Source of the DNA: Pseudomonas fluorescens
GTDB lineage: Bacteria > Pseudomonadota > Gammaproteobacteria > Pseudomonadales > Pseudomonadaceae
DNA: 64,000 bases
Assembly: GCF_902497785.1 (NCBI RefSeq)
Contig: NZ_CABVHK010000002.1
Location: forward strand, 186,001-250,000
Direction of reading: 5' to 3'
Shown here: one piece after another, positions 17,854 through 25,919 of the stretch
Position numbering within the stretch: position 1 is the stretch's first letter
Layout: each line of letters starts with the position of its first letter
Notes under the pieces: model-generated
What the model was told of the DNA's origin: nothing
Seen by the model: only the letters and a program-made list of their open reading frames with translations
Database searches by the model: none
Position numbers and translations under genes: made by a program

Positions 17854-18372
17854 GTGAGTCAATCGCGCTTCAATCATGTCTTCATCGCCCAGCGGGTTTC
17901 GCTGCTGCGTACTTTGGAGCGGATGGTCAACAATCACAGCACCGCCGAAGACCTGTTGCAGGAAACCTACCTGCGCGTGACCCGTGCGCTCGGCGAACGG
18001 GCCATCGATCACCTCGAACCCTTCGTGTTCCAGACCGCCCGCAACCTGGCGCTGGACCATTTGCGTGCCCGACGCATCCAGTCGCGGACAATGCTCGACG
18101 ACGTGCCGCAGCAGGTGGTGGAAAGTATCGCCGCCCCTGCCAGCAGTGCCGAGGACGCCGCCCATGCCGAACAATTGCTGGAGCGTTTGAACGTGAGCCT
18201 CAGTCAACTCAGTGCCCGCCAGCAACAGATTTTCATCCTCAGCCGTCTGCACGGGCACAGTTACCTGGAGATTTCCGGGCAACTTGGCGTGTCGTTAAGC
18301 ACCGTGCAGAAGGAACTCAAGCTGATCATGGCGATTTGCATCGGTGTCGCCGAGCGATTGAACGGCGACTGA
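17854..18372 (+). CDS. ECF sigma factor, FecI/HxuI-like (haem-uptake signalling)
   Basis: 172-residue group IV sigma factor. Region 2 spans about residues 10-80 (EDLLQETYLRV, VFQTARNLALDHLRARRIQ) and region 4 about 110-165 (LSQLSARQQQIFILSRLHGHSYLEISGQLGVSLSTVQKEL). It directs polymerase to the adjacent TonB-receptor operon when the anti-sigma releases it. Start is GTG at 17854; a six-codon ORF (MDQVLP) begins at 17837 and its TGA overlaps this GTG. A Fur box sits upstream. The order sigma/anti-sigma/receptor/haem oxygenase identifies a haem system; exact orthology to HxuI is inferred. Confidence 0.85.
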   Translation: MSQSRFNHVFIAQRVSLLRTLERMVNNHSTAEDLLQETYLRVTRALGERAIDHLEPFVFQTARNLALDHLRARRIQSRTMLDDVPQQVVESIAAPASSAEDAAHAEQLLERLNVSLSQLSARQQQIFILSRLHGHSYLEISGQLGVSLSTVQKELKLIMAICIGVAERLNGD

Positions 18373-18454
18373 GCATGCAAGGCTTTGCTACCCTTGCCCA
18401 CTTTCAGTGTTTGATTAAAAAACAGCCGTGCACAGACACTGCCGAGGAAACCCC

Positions 18455-19420
18455 GTGACGGACACCGACCGTTCCCCTGCGCCCTCCCCGGCGCGGAACT
18501 CCGCCAGCGCGATGGACCAGGCTTTGGACTGGTTGATCGTGATGGGCAGTGCGAGCGAGGAACAGGCTCGTCAGTTCCAGCAATGGCTGGACGCCGATCC
18601 TTCGCACGCCGAAGCCTTTGCCAGGGCCCAGGCGATCTGGGACGGCCCGCAAGTGGTGCAGTGCGCGCAAAAACTCGCCACCCGGCCCCCCAAAGTCAGC
18701 GTCCTGTCGCGCCTGCGCCCGCATTGGAAACCGCTGGCGACCGCCGCTGTGCTGATCCTCGGTCTGTTCAGTTTCAGCAACCTGCCAATGCGCCTGCAAG
18801 CCGATCACTTGACCGTGGTCGGGGAACGTCAACGCCTGCACCTGGCGGACGGTTCGCAGGTGTTGCTCAATACCGATTCGGCGTTTTCCAGCACCATCAA
18901 CGGCCAACAGCGCGTTGCTCGTTTGTATCAGGGCGAAGCGTTTTTCGACGTGCCGGGCAATCGCGACCAGCCACTGGAAATCGACGCCGGACCGGTGCAA
19001 GCCAGCGTGCACGATACGGCGTTCGCGGTGCGCTATCTCGATGGCGTGGCGCAGATTCGCGTGCAGCGCGGCGATGTCGACTTGCGCGCGACTCGCAATG
19101 ATGCGCGGCTGCGCTTGTCCGCCGGTGAAAGTGTGCGCATCGGCCCCAACGGTTTCGATCGCCCGGCCAAGCTCGATGCCGCAACCGACCTGGCCTGGGT
19201 CCAGGGCCGTCTGGTGTTCGAGAATTGCCCGATGAGCCAGGTGCTCGCAGAGTTGCGGCGTTACTACCCGGGCTGGATCATCAACACCAACGAGCAGTTG
19301 GCCGATATTGCCGTGACCGGCAATTACCGCCTCGACCAACCGCTGGACGTAGTCCGTTCGCTGGCTCACATCACCTCGGCCCGCCTTCGGGAATTCCCGG
19401 CGCTGGTCATCCTGAACTAA
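18455..19420 (+). CDS. FecR-family anti-sigma/signal-transducing protein
   Basis: 321-residue inner-membrane sigma regulator. N-terminal cytosolic domain (about 1-85, AMDQALDWLIVMGSASEEQARQ... with the conserved WL...P..A.AF motif), one membrane helix (LATAAVLILGLFSF, about 90-105), then a periplasmic FecR domain (LADGSQVLLNTDS, YQGEAFFDV, VQASVHDTAFAVR) and a C-terminal STN-contacting domain. Start GTG at 18455 follows GAGGAAA; a GTG at 18428 would lack a ribosome site. It senses the occupied receptor through its signalling domain and controls the preceding sigma. Confidence 0.87.
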   Translation: MTDTDRSPAPSPARNSASAMDQALDWLIVMGSASEEQARQFQQWLDADPSHAEAFARAQAIWDGPQVVQCAQKLATRPPKVSVLSRLRPHWKPLATAAVLILGLFSFSNLPMRLQADHLTVVGERQRLHLADGSQVLLNTDSAFSSTINGQQRVARLYQGEAFFDVPGNRDQPLEIDAGPVQASVHDTAFAVRYLDGVAQIRVQRGDVDLRATRNDARLRLSAGESVRIGPNGFDRPAKLDAATDLAWVQGRLVFENCPMSQVLAELRRYYPGWIINTNEQLADIAVTGNYRLDQPLDVVRSLAHITSARLREFPALVILN

Positions 19421-19439
19421 ATGAGAATTATTTTTACTC
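19421..19439 (+). promoter_or_regulatory. Fur-like A/T-rich site upstream of TonB receptor
   Basis: AAATGAGAATTATTTTTAC, just after the anti-sigma stop, resembles a degenerate Fur box in the 122-bp gap before the receptor gene. The gap may also hold the ECF-dependent promoter. Weak match. Confidence 0.35.
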
Positions 19440-19542
19440 GATAGTCGAAGCTCGTACGTCTCGTTATAGCCAATGCAATTGATTCGCATCTCCAAATGCT
19501 AATCAGCACCTATAAAGATTCGTGCGACACGGAGCGCTATCG

Positions 19543-22110
19543 ATGTCCTCTCGACTTACCCGCCACTCTTCTTCACCTTCACGCGTGCTCTCGCTGCTGA
19601 CCGCCGCCATCCTCATGGCCGGCAGCGCGCCGTTGCTGGCCGCCACCGCCACCGACCAACCGACGCGCAACATGGGCGATTACGCATTTGCGATCCCGCA
19701 GCAGTCGCTGGTCACGGCGCTCAATGCCTTTACCGCCGTGACGGGTTGGCAAGTCGGTCTGCCGGCTGAACTGGCGCAGAATGTGTCCTCGCCGGGCGTG
19801 CGCGGGTCGTTGCCGCCGGAAAAAGCCCTGGATCGCCTGTTGGTGGGGACCAACCTGAGCTATCGCAAACTGGGCAACAACAGCATCGTTTTGGAGAAGC
19901 GCCTGAACAGTGGCGCGCTCAATCTGCAACAGGTGACGATCAGCGCCACCCGTCAGGAACAGAGCATTGAAAGCGTGCCGGGTACGGTGACCGTTCACAC
20001 CCGTGAAGAGCTGGACCGCAGCAACGTCAACACCATCAAGGAGCTGGTGCGTTATGAACCGGGGGTTTCAGTGGGCGGCGCCGGTCAGCGCTCCGGGATC
20101 ACCGGTTACAACATTCGCGGGATCGACGGCAACCGCGTCCTGACCCAGGTCGATGGCGTGCAAATCCCCGACAGCTTTTTCAACGGTCCCTACGCCCAGA
20201 CCAACCGCAACTATGTCGACCCCGAGATCGTCAAACGCGTCGAGATCCTGCGCGGCCCGGCGTCCGTGCTGTATGGCAGCAACGCCATCGGCGGCGCGGT
20301 CAGCTACTACACGCTGGACCCGGACGACATCATCAAACCGGGCAACGACGTCGGCGCCCGTCTGAAAACCGGTTACAGCTCGGCCGATGACAGCTGGCTG
20401 ACGTCCGGCACGGTTGCCGGGCGCGCCGGCGACTTCGACGGCTTGCTGCACCTGAGCCAACGCAATGGCCACGAAAGCGACTCCTATGGTGAAACCGGCG
20501 GCAGCGGTCTGAAGCGCACCGAAGCCAACCCGGAGGACGTGCGCACCACCAACGTCCTGGCCAAGCTCGGCTGGAACTACGCCGACGACGCGCGCTTCGG
20601 TCTGACCTACGAGCATTACAAGGATGACCGCGACACTAACCAGTTGAGCGCAGTGGGCGGCCCGTTCAACGCAGGACGCGGGTTTGGCTTCTATAAATCC
20701 CGGACCGGTAACGACACCGTCACGCGCGAACGCTTTGGTCTGGAACACAGCTTTGGTCTGGACAGCGTTCTGGCCGACAACATCAAGTGGACATTGAATT
20801 ACCAGATCGCCAAGACCGACCAAACTACCGAGGAAATCTACGCGCCTCCCGGACGCACGGTGCTGCGCAACCGAGATACCACCTACAAGGATCGCCAATG
20901 GGTGTTCGATGCTCAGGCTGACAAGGCATTTGCCGTTGCCGGCACTAATCACGTCGTCACCTACGGCACCACGATCAAACAGGACAAAGTCACCGGTTTG
21001 CGCACCGGCAGCGGCACTTGCCTGACCGTGGCCGGTGCCTGCCGGGTTATCGGTGCCCCCAGCGCGTCCGACACGCTGAAACCGGCCAGTGACTTCCCGG
21101 ACCCGACCATCAACAGCTACAGCCTGTTCGCCCAGGATCAGATCAGTTGGGGCAACTGGACCTTCCTGCCCGGTGCTCGTTACGACTACACCGAGCTCAA
21201 ACCGCACATTACTGACGAGTTCCTGGCCACCGCCGACCAGAGCGGCAACGGCGTGGTAAGCGACGAGACCAAAACCTGGCATCGCCTGTCACCGAAATTC
21301 GGCACCACCTACCAATTCAATGACAACTACACCTGGTATGGCCAATACGCCGAAGGCTTCCGCACACCGACCGCCAAGGCTTTGTATGGCCGATTCGAGA
21401 ACGTGGCGGGCGGCTATCAAGTCGCGCCGAATCCGGATCTGGAACCGGAAAAAAGCAAAAGCTATGAAACCGGCCTGCGTGGCCAGTTCGACGCGGGCAC
21501 GTTCGATGTGGCGGTGTTCTACAACAAATATCGCGACTTCATCGACGAGAACGCCATCACGCCCGGTTACACCGAGACCACCTTCCAGAGCAACAACATC
21601 GCACACGCCACTATCAAGGGCCTAGAGCTCAAGGGCCGTCTGAACCTCGACAGCCTGGGCGCTCCAAACGGTCTTTATACCCAAGGGTCGGTCGCCTATC
21701 TGTACGGCCGTAACGATGACAACGGCCAGCCACTGAACAGCGTCAATCCGCTGACCGGTGTGTTTGGCCTGGGTTATGACCAGGACAATTACGGCGCGTT
21801 GTTGAGCTGGACACTGGTGAAACGCAAGACCCGTGTCGACAGCAGCAACTTCAAGACCCCGGACGGCACCAGCACCCAGTTCAAGACCCCGGGTTATGGC
21901 GTGCTCGACCTGGCCGGTTTCTACAAGGTGACTGACGATGTGACGATCAATGCCGGTCTGTACAACCTGACCGACAAGAAATACTGGCAGTGGGATGACG
22001 TGCGCGGCTACGACAGCGTCGGCGAAGCCTCGGTCACGCAACCGGCCAACCTCGATCGCCTGACTCAACCGGGTCGCAACTTCGCCGTCAATCTGGTCTG
22101 GGACATCTGA
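19543..22110 (+). CDS. TonB-dependent haem/haemoprotein receptor with signalling (STN) domain, HxuA-like
   Basis: 855-residue outer-membrane transducer. Signal peptide ends near LLAATA. An STN signalling domain follows (about 45-115, FAIPQQSLVTALNAF..TGWQVGL), then a plug (about 125-240, VPGTVTVHTREEL, RGIDGNRVLTQVDGVQIP, RVEILRGPASVLYGSNAIGG) and a 22-strand barrel ending in NLVWDI. Haem-receptor motifs appear as FRTPT (606-610) and NPDL (630-633), but no histidine lies between them. Start ATG at 19543 has GGAG 8 bp upstream. The gene follows the sigma/anti-sigma pair and precedes haem oxygenase, which strongly suggests haem import. Confidence 0.87.
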   Translation: MSSRLTRHSSSPSRVLSLLTAAILMAGSAPLLAATATDQPTRNMGDYAFAIPQQSLVTALNAFTAVTGWQVGLPAELAQNVSSPGVRGSLPPEKALDRLLVGTNLSYRKLGNNSIVLEKRLNSGALNLQQVTISATRQEQSIESVPGTVTVHTREELDRSNVNTIKELVRYEPGVSVGGAGQRSGITGYNIRGIDGNRVLTQVDGVQIPDSFFNGPYAQTNRNYVDPEIVKRVEILRGPASVLYGSNAIGGAVSYYTLDPDDIIKPGNDVGARLKTGYSSADDSWLTSGTVAGRAGDFDGLLHLSQRNGHESDSYGETGGSGLKRTEANPEDVRTTNVLAKLGWNYADDARFGLTYEHYKDDRDTNQLSAVGGPFNAGRGFGFYKSRTGNDTVTRERFGLEHSFGLDSVLADNIKWTLNYQIAKTDQTTEEIYAPPGRTVLRNRDTTYKDRQWVFDAQADKAFAVAGTNHVVTYGTTIKQDKVTGLRTGSGTCLTVAGACRVIGAPSASDTLKPASDFPDPTINSYSLFAQDQISWGNWTFLPGARYDYTELKPHITDEFLATADQSGNGVVSDETKTWHRLSPKFGTTYQFNDNYTWYGQYAEGFRTPTAKALYGRFENVAGGYQVAPNPDLEPEKSKSYETGLRGQFDAGTFDVAVFYNKYRDFIDENAITPGYTETTFQSNNIAHATIKGLELKGRLNLDSLGAPNGLYTQGSVAYLYGRNDDNGQPLNSVNPLTGVFGLGYDQDNYGALLSWTLVKRKTRVDSSNFKTPDGTSTQFKTPGYGVLDLAGFYKVTDDVTINAGLYNLTDKKYWQWDDVRGYDSVGEASVTQPANLDRLTQPGRNFAVNLVWDI

Positions 22111-22224
22111 CCTGCCCTCCTCGCGGCGCGGTTTGATTTGAAACCGCAAGGTGAGGTTTTTTTACGCTCGGGCGTCTTCTTGTTCGTCTCGTTACCAAGC
22201 GCCTCTTTTCTTCAAGGATTATTC

Positions 22225-22833
22225 ATGACCACTCAAGACACTGCTCAACGCCCGGCGTTGCGTTCGCAACGTTTGAATCAGATCACTAACGAGCCCCATA
22301 CCAAACTCGATGCGCTGGTCAAAGCCCACGCGCCCTTCGAAACCCAGGCCAACTTTGCTCGATTCGTGGTGGCCCAGTATCTGTTCCAGTCGGAACTGAT
22401 GGCGCTGTACGACGATGCCAAACTGATCGCCATCATCCCGGACCTGTCGGCGCGTTGCCGGGCCGAAGCGGCAAAGGCTGACCTGGCGGACTTGCAGACC
22501 GAAGTGCCGGCGCCCGTCGCCGGCGCAGTCAAGCACCCGACCAACGCCGAAGCGCTGGGCTGGTTGTTTGTTTCGGAGGGCTCCAAGCTTGGCGCGGCGT
22601 TCCTGATCAAACGGGCTGTCGGTCTGGGCCTGAGCGAAACCTTCGGCGCCCGTCACCTCGCCGAACCGGCCGGTGGCCGTGCTGAAGGCTGGAAAAGCTT
22701 CGTCAAAACCCTGGACGGCCTGGCGCTGTCCGGGCAGGAAGAATCCGAGCTGGACAAAGGCGCCATCGCTGCGTTCAACCGCTTCACCGTTCTGCTGGAG
22801 CAGGCCTATTCGACAGCTGCCGAACCCGCCTGA
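22225..22833 (+). CDS. hemO: Biliverdin-producing haem oxygenase HemO (PigA type)
   Basis: 202-residue cytosolic haem oxygenase that opens haem to biliverdin, CO and Fe2+. It closely resembles P. aeruginosa HemO: SQRLNQITNEPHTKLDALVK holds the proximal haem ligand (His25, equivalent to His26), and EALGWLFVSEGSKLGAAFL and FGARHLAEPAGGRAEGWKSF are characteristic. Asn18 and Lys33 correspond to Asn19 and Lys34, which steer P. aeruginosa HemO to beta/delta biliverdin. ATG at 22225 follows AAGGA. It is 114 bp downstream of the receptor and probably co-transcribed, coupling import to iron release. Confidence 0.93.
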   Translation: MTTQDTAQRPALRSQRLNQITNEPHTKLDALVKAHAPFETQANFARFVVAQYLFQSELMALYDDAKLIAIIPDLSARCRAEAAKADLADLQTEVPAPVAGAVKHPTNAEALGWLFVSEGSKLGAAFLIKRAVGLGLSETFGARHLAEPAGGRAEGWKSFVKTLDGLALSGQEESELDKGAIAAFNRFTVLLEQAYSTAAEPA

Positions 22834-22849
22834 AGCCGGACAATTCCCC

Positions 22850-22939
22850 TGTGGGAGCGGGCTTGCCCGCGAAGACGGCAGGTCAGCAACATTTATGTCG
22901 GCTGATACACCGCAATCGCGGGCAAGCCCGCTCCCACAG
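22850..22939. repeat. REP doublet, type B
   Basis: TGTGGGAGCGGGCTTGCCCG and CGGGCAAGCCCGCTCCCACA are inverted copies, each self-complementary (GCGGGCTTGCCCGC). Located after hemO. Confidence 0.9.
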
Positions 22940-22991
22940 GGAACAGAGCACGTCGGTAAGCATTTGATCCTGTCCTCACACTTATGAGCCT

Positions 22992-23387
22992 ATGCCTCAA
23001 CTCCCCTCCTCCAGACTCGCCCGCCTGCTGTTCGGCGCACTCGCCTACATCAGCCTCGCCATCGGCCTGATCGCCATCGTCGTGCCGGGCGTGCCGACCA
23101 CCGAGTTCATCCTGCTCGCCGCCTGGGCCGCCACCAAGAGTTCGCCGCGCCTGAGTGCCTGGCTGGAAAACCATCGGCTGTTCGGGCCGATCCTGTTCAA
23201 CTGGCGCAACGGCAAACTCATCGCGCGCCGGGCCAAGGTCAGTGCCACCGTGAGCATGCTGCTGTGCGCCGGACTGATGCTGCTGATGCTTGATCACGAC
23301 TGGCCGGTTTACCTCGCCATTGCAGGCATGAGCCTGGGCAATCTGTGGATCTGGTCGCGCCCGGAGTCATTGCCGCAACCCTCCTGA
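22992..23387 (+). CDS. DUF454 (YbaN-family) small inner-membrane protein
   Basis: 131-residue integral membrane protein with about three to four helices: LLFGALAYISLAIGLIAIVV, a second around TTEFILLAAWAA, and a C-terminal pair from VSMLLCAGLMLLML. Family hallmarks are VVPGVPTTEFILLAAW, SSPRLSAWLENHRLFGPIL and GKLIARRAKV. The function of DUF454 is not established; in several Pseudomonas the gene lies near haem or iron genes, but a type B repeat separates it from hemO here, so co-transcription is uncertain. Confidence 0.82.
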   Translation: MPQLPSSRLARLLFGALAYISLAIGLIAIVVPGVPTTEFILLAAWAATKSSPRLSAWLENHRLFGPILFNWRNGKLIARRAKVSATVSMLLCAGLMLLMLDHDWPVYLAIAGMSLGNLWIWSRPESLPQPS

Positions 23388-23390
23388 CAC

Positions 23391-23508
23391 TGTGGCGAGC
23401 GAGCTTGCTCGCGCTGGGCTGCGCAGCGGCCCCGGCTTTTACAGCGACACCACAAACACCGGTTGACGACTGCTGCGCAGCCGAACGGGAGCAAGCTCCC
23501 TCGCCACA
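23391..23508. repeat. Extragenic palindromic repeat, type C/B hybrid
   Basis: TGTGGCGAGCGAGCTTGCTCG.. on the left and GGGAGCAAGCTCCCTCGCCACA on the right form outer arms; GGGCTGCGCAGC and GCTGCGCAGCC lie inside. It combines the type C TGTGGCGAG end with the type B AGCTTGCTC core. Confidence 0.75.
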
Positions 23509-23673
23509 TTTCCATCAAAAAACACCGCGCAAACGTTCAACTCCTACCGTTCGTCGGAGCCACCATCATGCAACCCCGCCCCTCGCCGATGTGCAGTGAA
23601 TGGCGCTGAATGGACTTGGCGAACCGGGTCGATCTCGACTCGCCGACACTTCATCCATTTGCGGGTTCGCCTT

Positions 23674-25812
23674 ATGTTCGACTCTCTTTCCATTCGCCTG
23701 AAAATCGTTCTGCTCTCAGGTTTGTGCCTGTTGGGCGTGGTCGTTTTGATTGTCAGCATGAATTTCTACCAGACCAATCAGAACGACGAACGGGTCAGCG
23801 CCTCGAGCAACCAGATGCTCACCGCCAGTGTGCAGGAACTGCTGGAAGCCAAAGCCGCCGAGCAAGCGGTGCGCGTGCAAAAAACCTTCGGCGAAAGCCT
23901 GCTGGTCGTGACCGCGCTGGCGGACCAGATCAAAGACCTGCGCAGCATGGCCGCCAAGCGTTCGCTTGAAGCAGGCGCTGTGCGTGAAGAGTTGAACCAG
24001 AGCCTGAAAACCGCCTTCGAACGCAACAGCAAGGTGCTGGGGATCTGGCTCGCGTTCGAGCCCAACGGCCTGGACGGCAAGGACAGCGAGTTCGCCAATG
24101 ACGCCGCTCGCCAGTCCAACGAAGCCGGTCGTTTCGCCAGTTACTGGAGTCGCGCCGGCGGGGTGGGGATCAACACGATCATGGTCGAAGACGACATGAC
24201 CAAAACCACCTTGAGCCTTAGCGGCACGCCTTATAACAGCTGGTACACCTGCCCTCGCGACAGCAAACGCACCTGCTTGCTCGATCCATATGCCGACACC
24301 GTCGCCGGCAAGGAAATGCTGATGACGACCATTTCCGTCCCGCTGCTGGTGGACGGCAAATCCATCGGCGTGGTCGGTGTGGACATCGCGCTCGACGCCC
24401 TCCAGGCAGCGGCGGTCGACTCCCAACGTGATCTGTTCAACAACGCCGGGCACATGCTGATCGTCTCCGGCAGCGGCGTGCTCGCCGGCTACAGCGCGGA
24501 CGCCAGCAAGGTCGGCAAAAACATCGGCGAGACCCTCGGCGCCGAGGGCAAGGAAGTTTTGCAATTGCTCAGCGGCGGTGCACCGAAGATTCTCGAACAA
24601 GGCGAACTGATTCGCGCGGTGTACCCGGTCAGCCCGATCAGCGAATCCAAAGCCTGGGGCGTGGTGATCGACCTGCCGAAACAAGTGCTGCTGGCCGATT
24701 CGGTTAAGTTGCAAGCGGTACTCGACGACGCCCAGCAAAGCGGCACGATCAAAGCGGTGCTGGTGGCAGTGGCTGCAGGCCTTGTCGGCCTGTTACTGAT
24801 CTGGCTCACCGCCTCCGGCGTTACGCGGCCGATCAACAGCGTCGCCGACATGCTCAAGGCGATTGCCAGCGGCGACGGCGACCTGACCCAGCGTCTGCAC
24901 TACAGCAAAAAAGATGAGCTGGGCGAATTGGTGAGCTGGTTCAACCGCTTCCTCGACAAGCTGCAGCCGACCATCGCGCAGATCAAACAGAGCATCACCG
25001 ACGCCCGCGGCACGGCTGACCAGTCTTCGGAAATTGCCCGCCAGACCAGCGAAGGCATGCAGGTGCAGTTCCGCGAAATCGACCAGGTCGCCACCGCGTC
25101 CAATGAAATGAGCGCCACCGCCCACGACGTCGCCAACAGTGCTTCGAACGCCGCCAATGCGGCGAAAGGCGCGGATCAATCGGCCCGCGACGGCATGTCG
25201 ATCATCGAGCGCAGCACCCGCGACATCAATCAACTGGCCGATGAAGTCAGCAAGGCCGTGACCGAAGTCGAAGCCCTGGCGGTCAACAGCGAGCAGATCG
25301 GCTCGGTGCTGGAAGTGATCCGCAGCATCGCCGAACAGACCAACCTGCTGGCGCTCAACGCGGCAATTGAAGCAGCCCGTGCCGGCGAGAGCGGTCGCGG
25401 GTTTGCGGTGGTGGCCGATGAAGTGCGCAACCTGGCCAAACGCACCCAGGATTCGGTGGAAGAAATCCGCACCGTGATCGAACGGATTCAAACCGGGACG
25501 CGCGGCGTGGTGGCGACTATGCATTCAAGCCAGACCCAGGCGCACAGCAATGCCGGGCAGATCCAGCAAGCGGTGCAAGCCTTGAGCAAAATCAGCGACG
25601 CAGTGACGGTAATCAGCGACATGAACCTGCAAATTGCCAGCGCCGCCGAACAGCAAAGTGCGGTGGCCGAAGAGGTCAACCGCAACGTCTCGGCCATCCG
25701 CACCGTTACCGAAACCCTGACCGGCCAGGCCACCGAATCGGCACATATCAGCAGCCAGCTCAACACCCTGACCAACCACCAGATGAAATTGATGGATCAG
25801 TTTCGGGTGTAG
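23674..25812 (+). CDS. Methyl-accepting chemotaxis protein with dCache-type sensor
   Basis: 712-residue transmembrane chemoreceptor. Membrane helix 1 (about 12-32, [20 protein letters not shown]), a ~350-residue periplasmic double-Cache sensor, helix 2 (about 365-385, [17 protein letters not shown]), HAMP, and a long cytoplasmic coiled coil with the invariant hairpin tip [19 protein letters not shown] near residue 555. There is no C-terminal CheR/CheB pentapeptide. The sensor contains a Cys pair ([17 protein letters not shown]) and lacks an obvious canonical amino-acid-binding dCache signature, so the ligand is unknown. The start at 23674 gives a normal short basic N-terminus; the in-frame start at 23596 adds 26 unlikely residues. 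Confidence 0.92.
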   Translation: MFDSLSIRLKIVLLSGLCLLGVVVLIVSMNFYQTNQNDERVSASSNQMLTASVQELLEAKAAEQAVRVQKTFGESLLVVTALADQIKDLRSMAAKRSLEAGAVREELNQSLKTAFERNSKVLGIWLAFEPNGLDGKDSEFANDAARQSNEAGRFASYWSRAGGVGINTIMVEDDMTKTTLSLSGTPYNSWYTCPRDSKRTCLLDPYADTVAGKEMLMTTISVPLLVDGKSIGVVGVDIALDALQAAAVDSQRDLFNNAGHMLIVSGSGVLAGYSADASKVGKNIGETLGAEGKEVLQLLSGGAPKILEQGELIRAVYPVSPISESKAWGVVIDLPKQVLLADSVKLQAVLDDAQQSGTIKAVLVAVAAGLVGLLLIWLTASGVTRPINSVADMLKAIASGDGDLTQRLHYSKKDELGELVSWFNRFLDKLQPTIAQIKQSITDARGTADQSSEIARQTSEGMQVQFREIDQVATASNEMSATAHDVANSASNAANAAKGADQSARDGMSIIERSTRDINQLADEVSKAVTEVEALAVNSEQIGSVLEVIRSIAEQTNLLALNAAIEAARAGESGRGFAVVADEVRNLAKRTQDSVEEIRTVIERIQTGTRGVVATMHSSQTQAHSNAGQIQQAVQALSKISDAVTVISDMNLQIASAAEQQSAVAEEVNRNVSAIRTVTETLTGQATESAHISSQLNTLTNHQMKLMDQFRV

Positions 25813-25818
25813 GTCTTG

Positions 25819-25883
25819 AAAGATCGCAGCCTTCGGCAGCTCCTACACCGCCCCTGTAGGAGCTGCCGCAGGCTGCGATCTTT
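25819..25883. repeat. Extragenic palindromic repeat, type A
   Basis: AAAGATCGCAGCC..GGCAGCTCCTACA pairs with TGTAGGAGCTGCC..GGCTGCGATCTTT across a 9-bp centre. It lies between the chemoreceptor and the CoA-transferase. Confidence 0.9.
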
Positions 25884-25919
25884 TGCTCTATGCTGCCCTC
25901 TCGCTCCGGAGGGCCTTCG

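Noticed and set aside
17854-22833. Has-type haemophore system
   Set aside because: No hasA-like haemophore or type I secretion genes are present; only sigma, anti-sigma, receptor and haem oxygenase.
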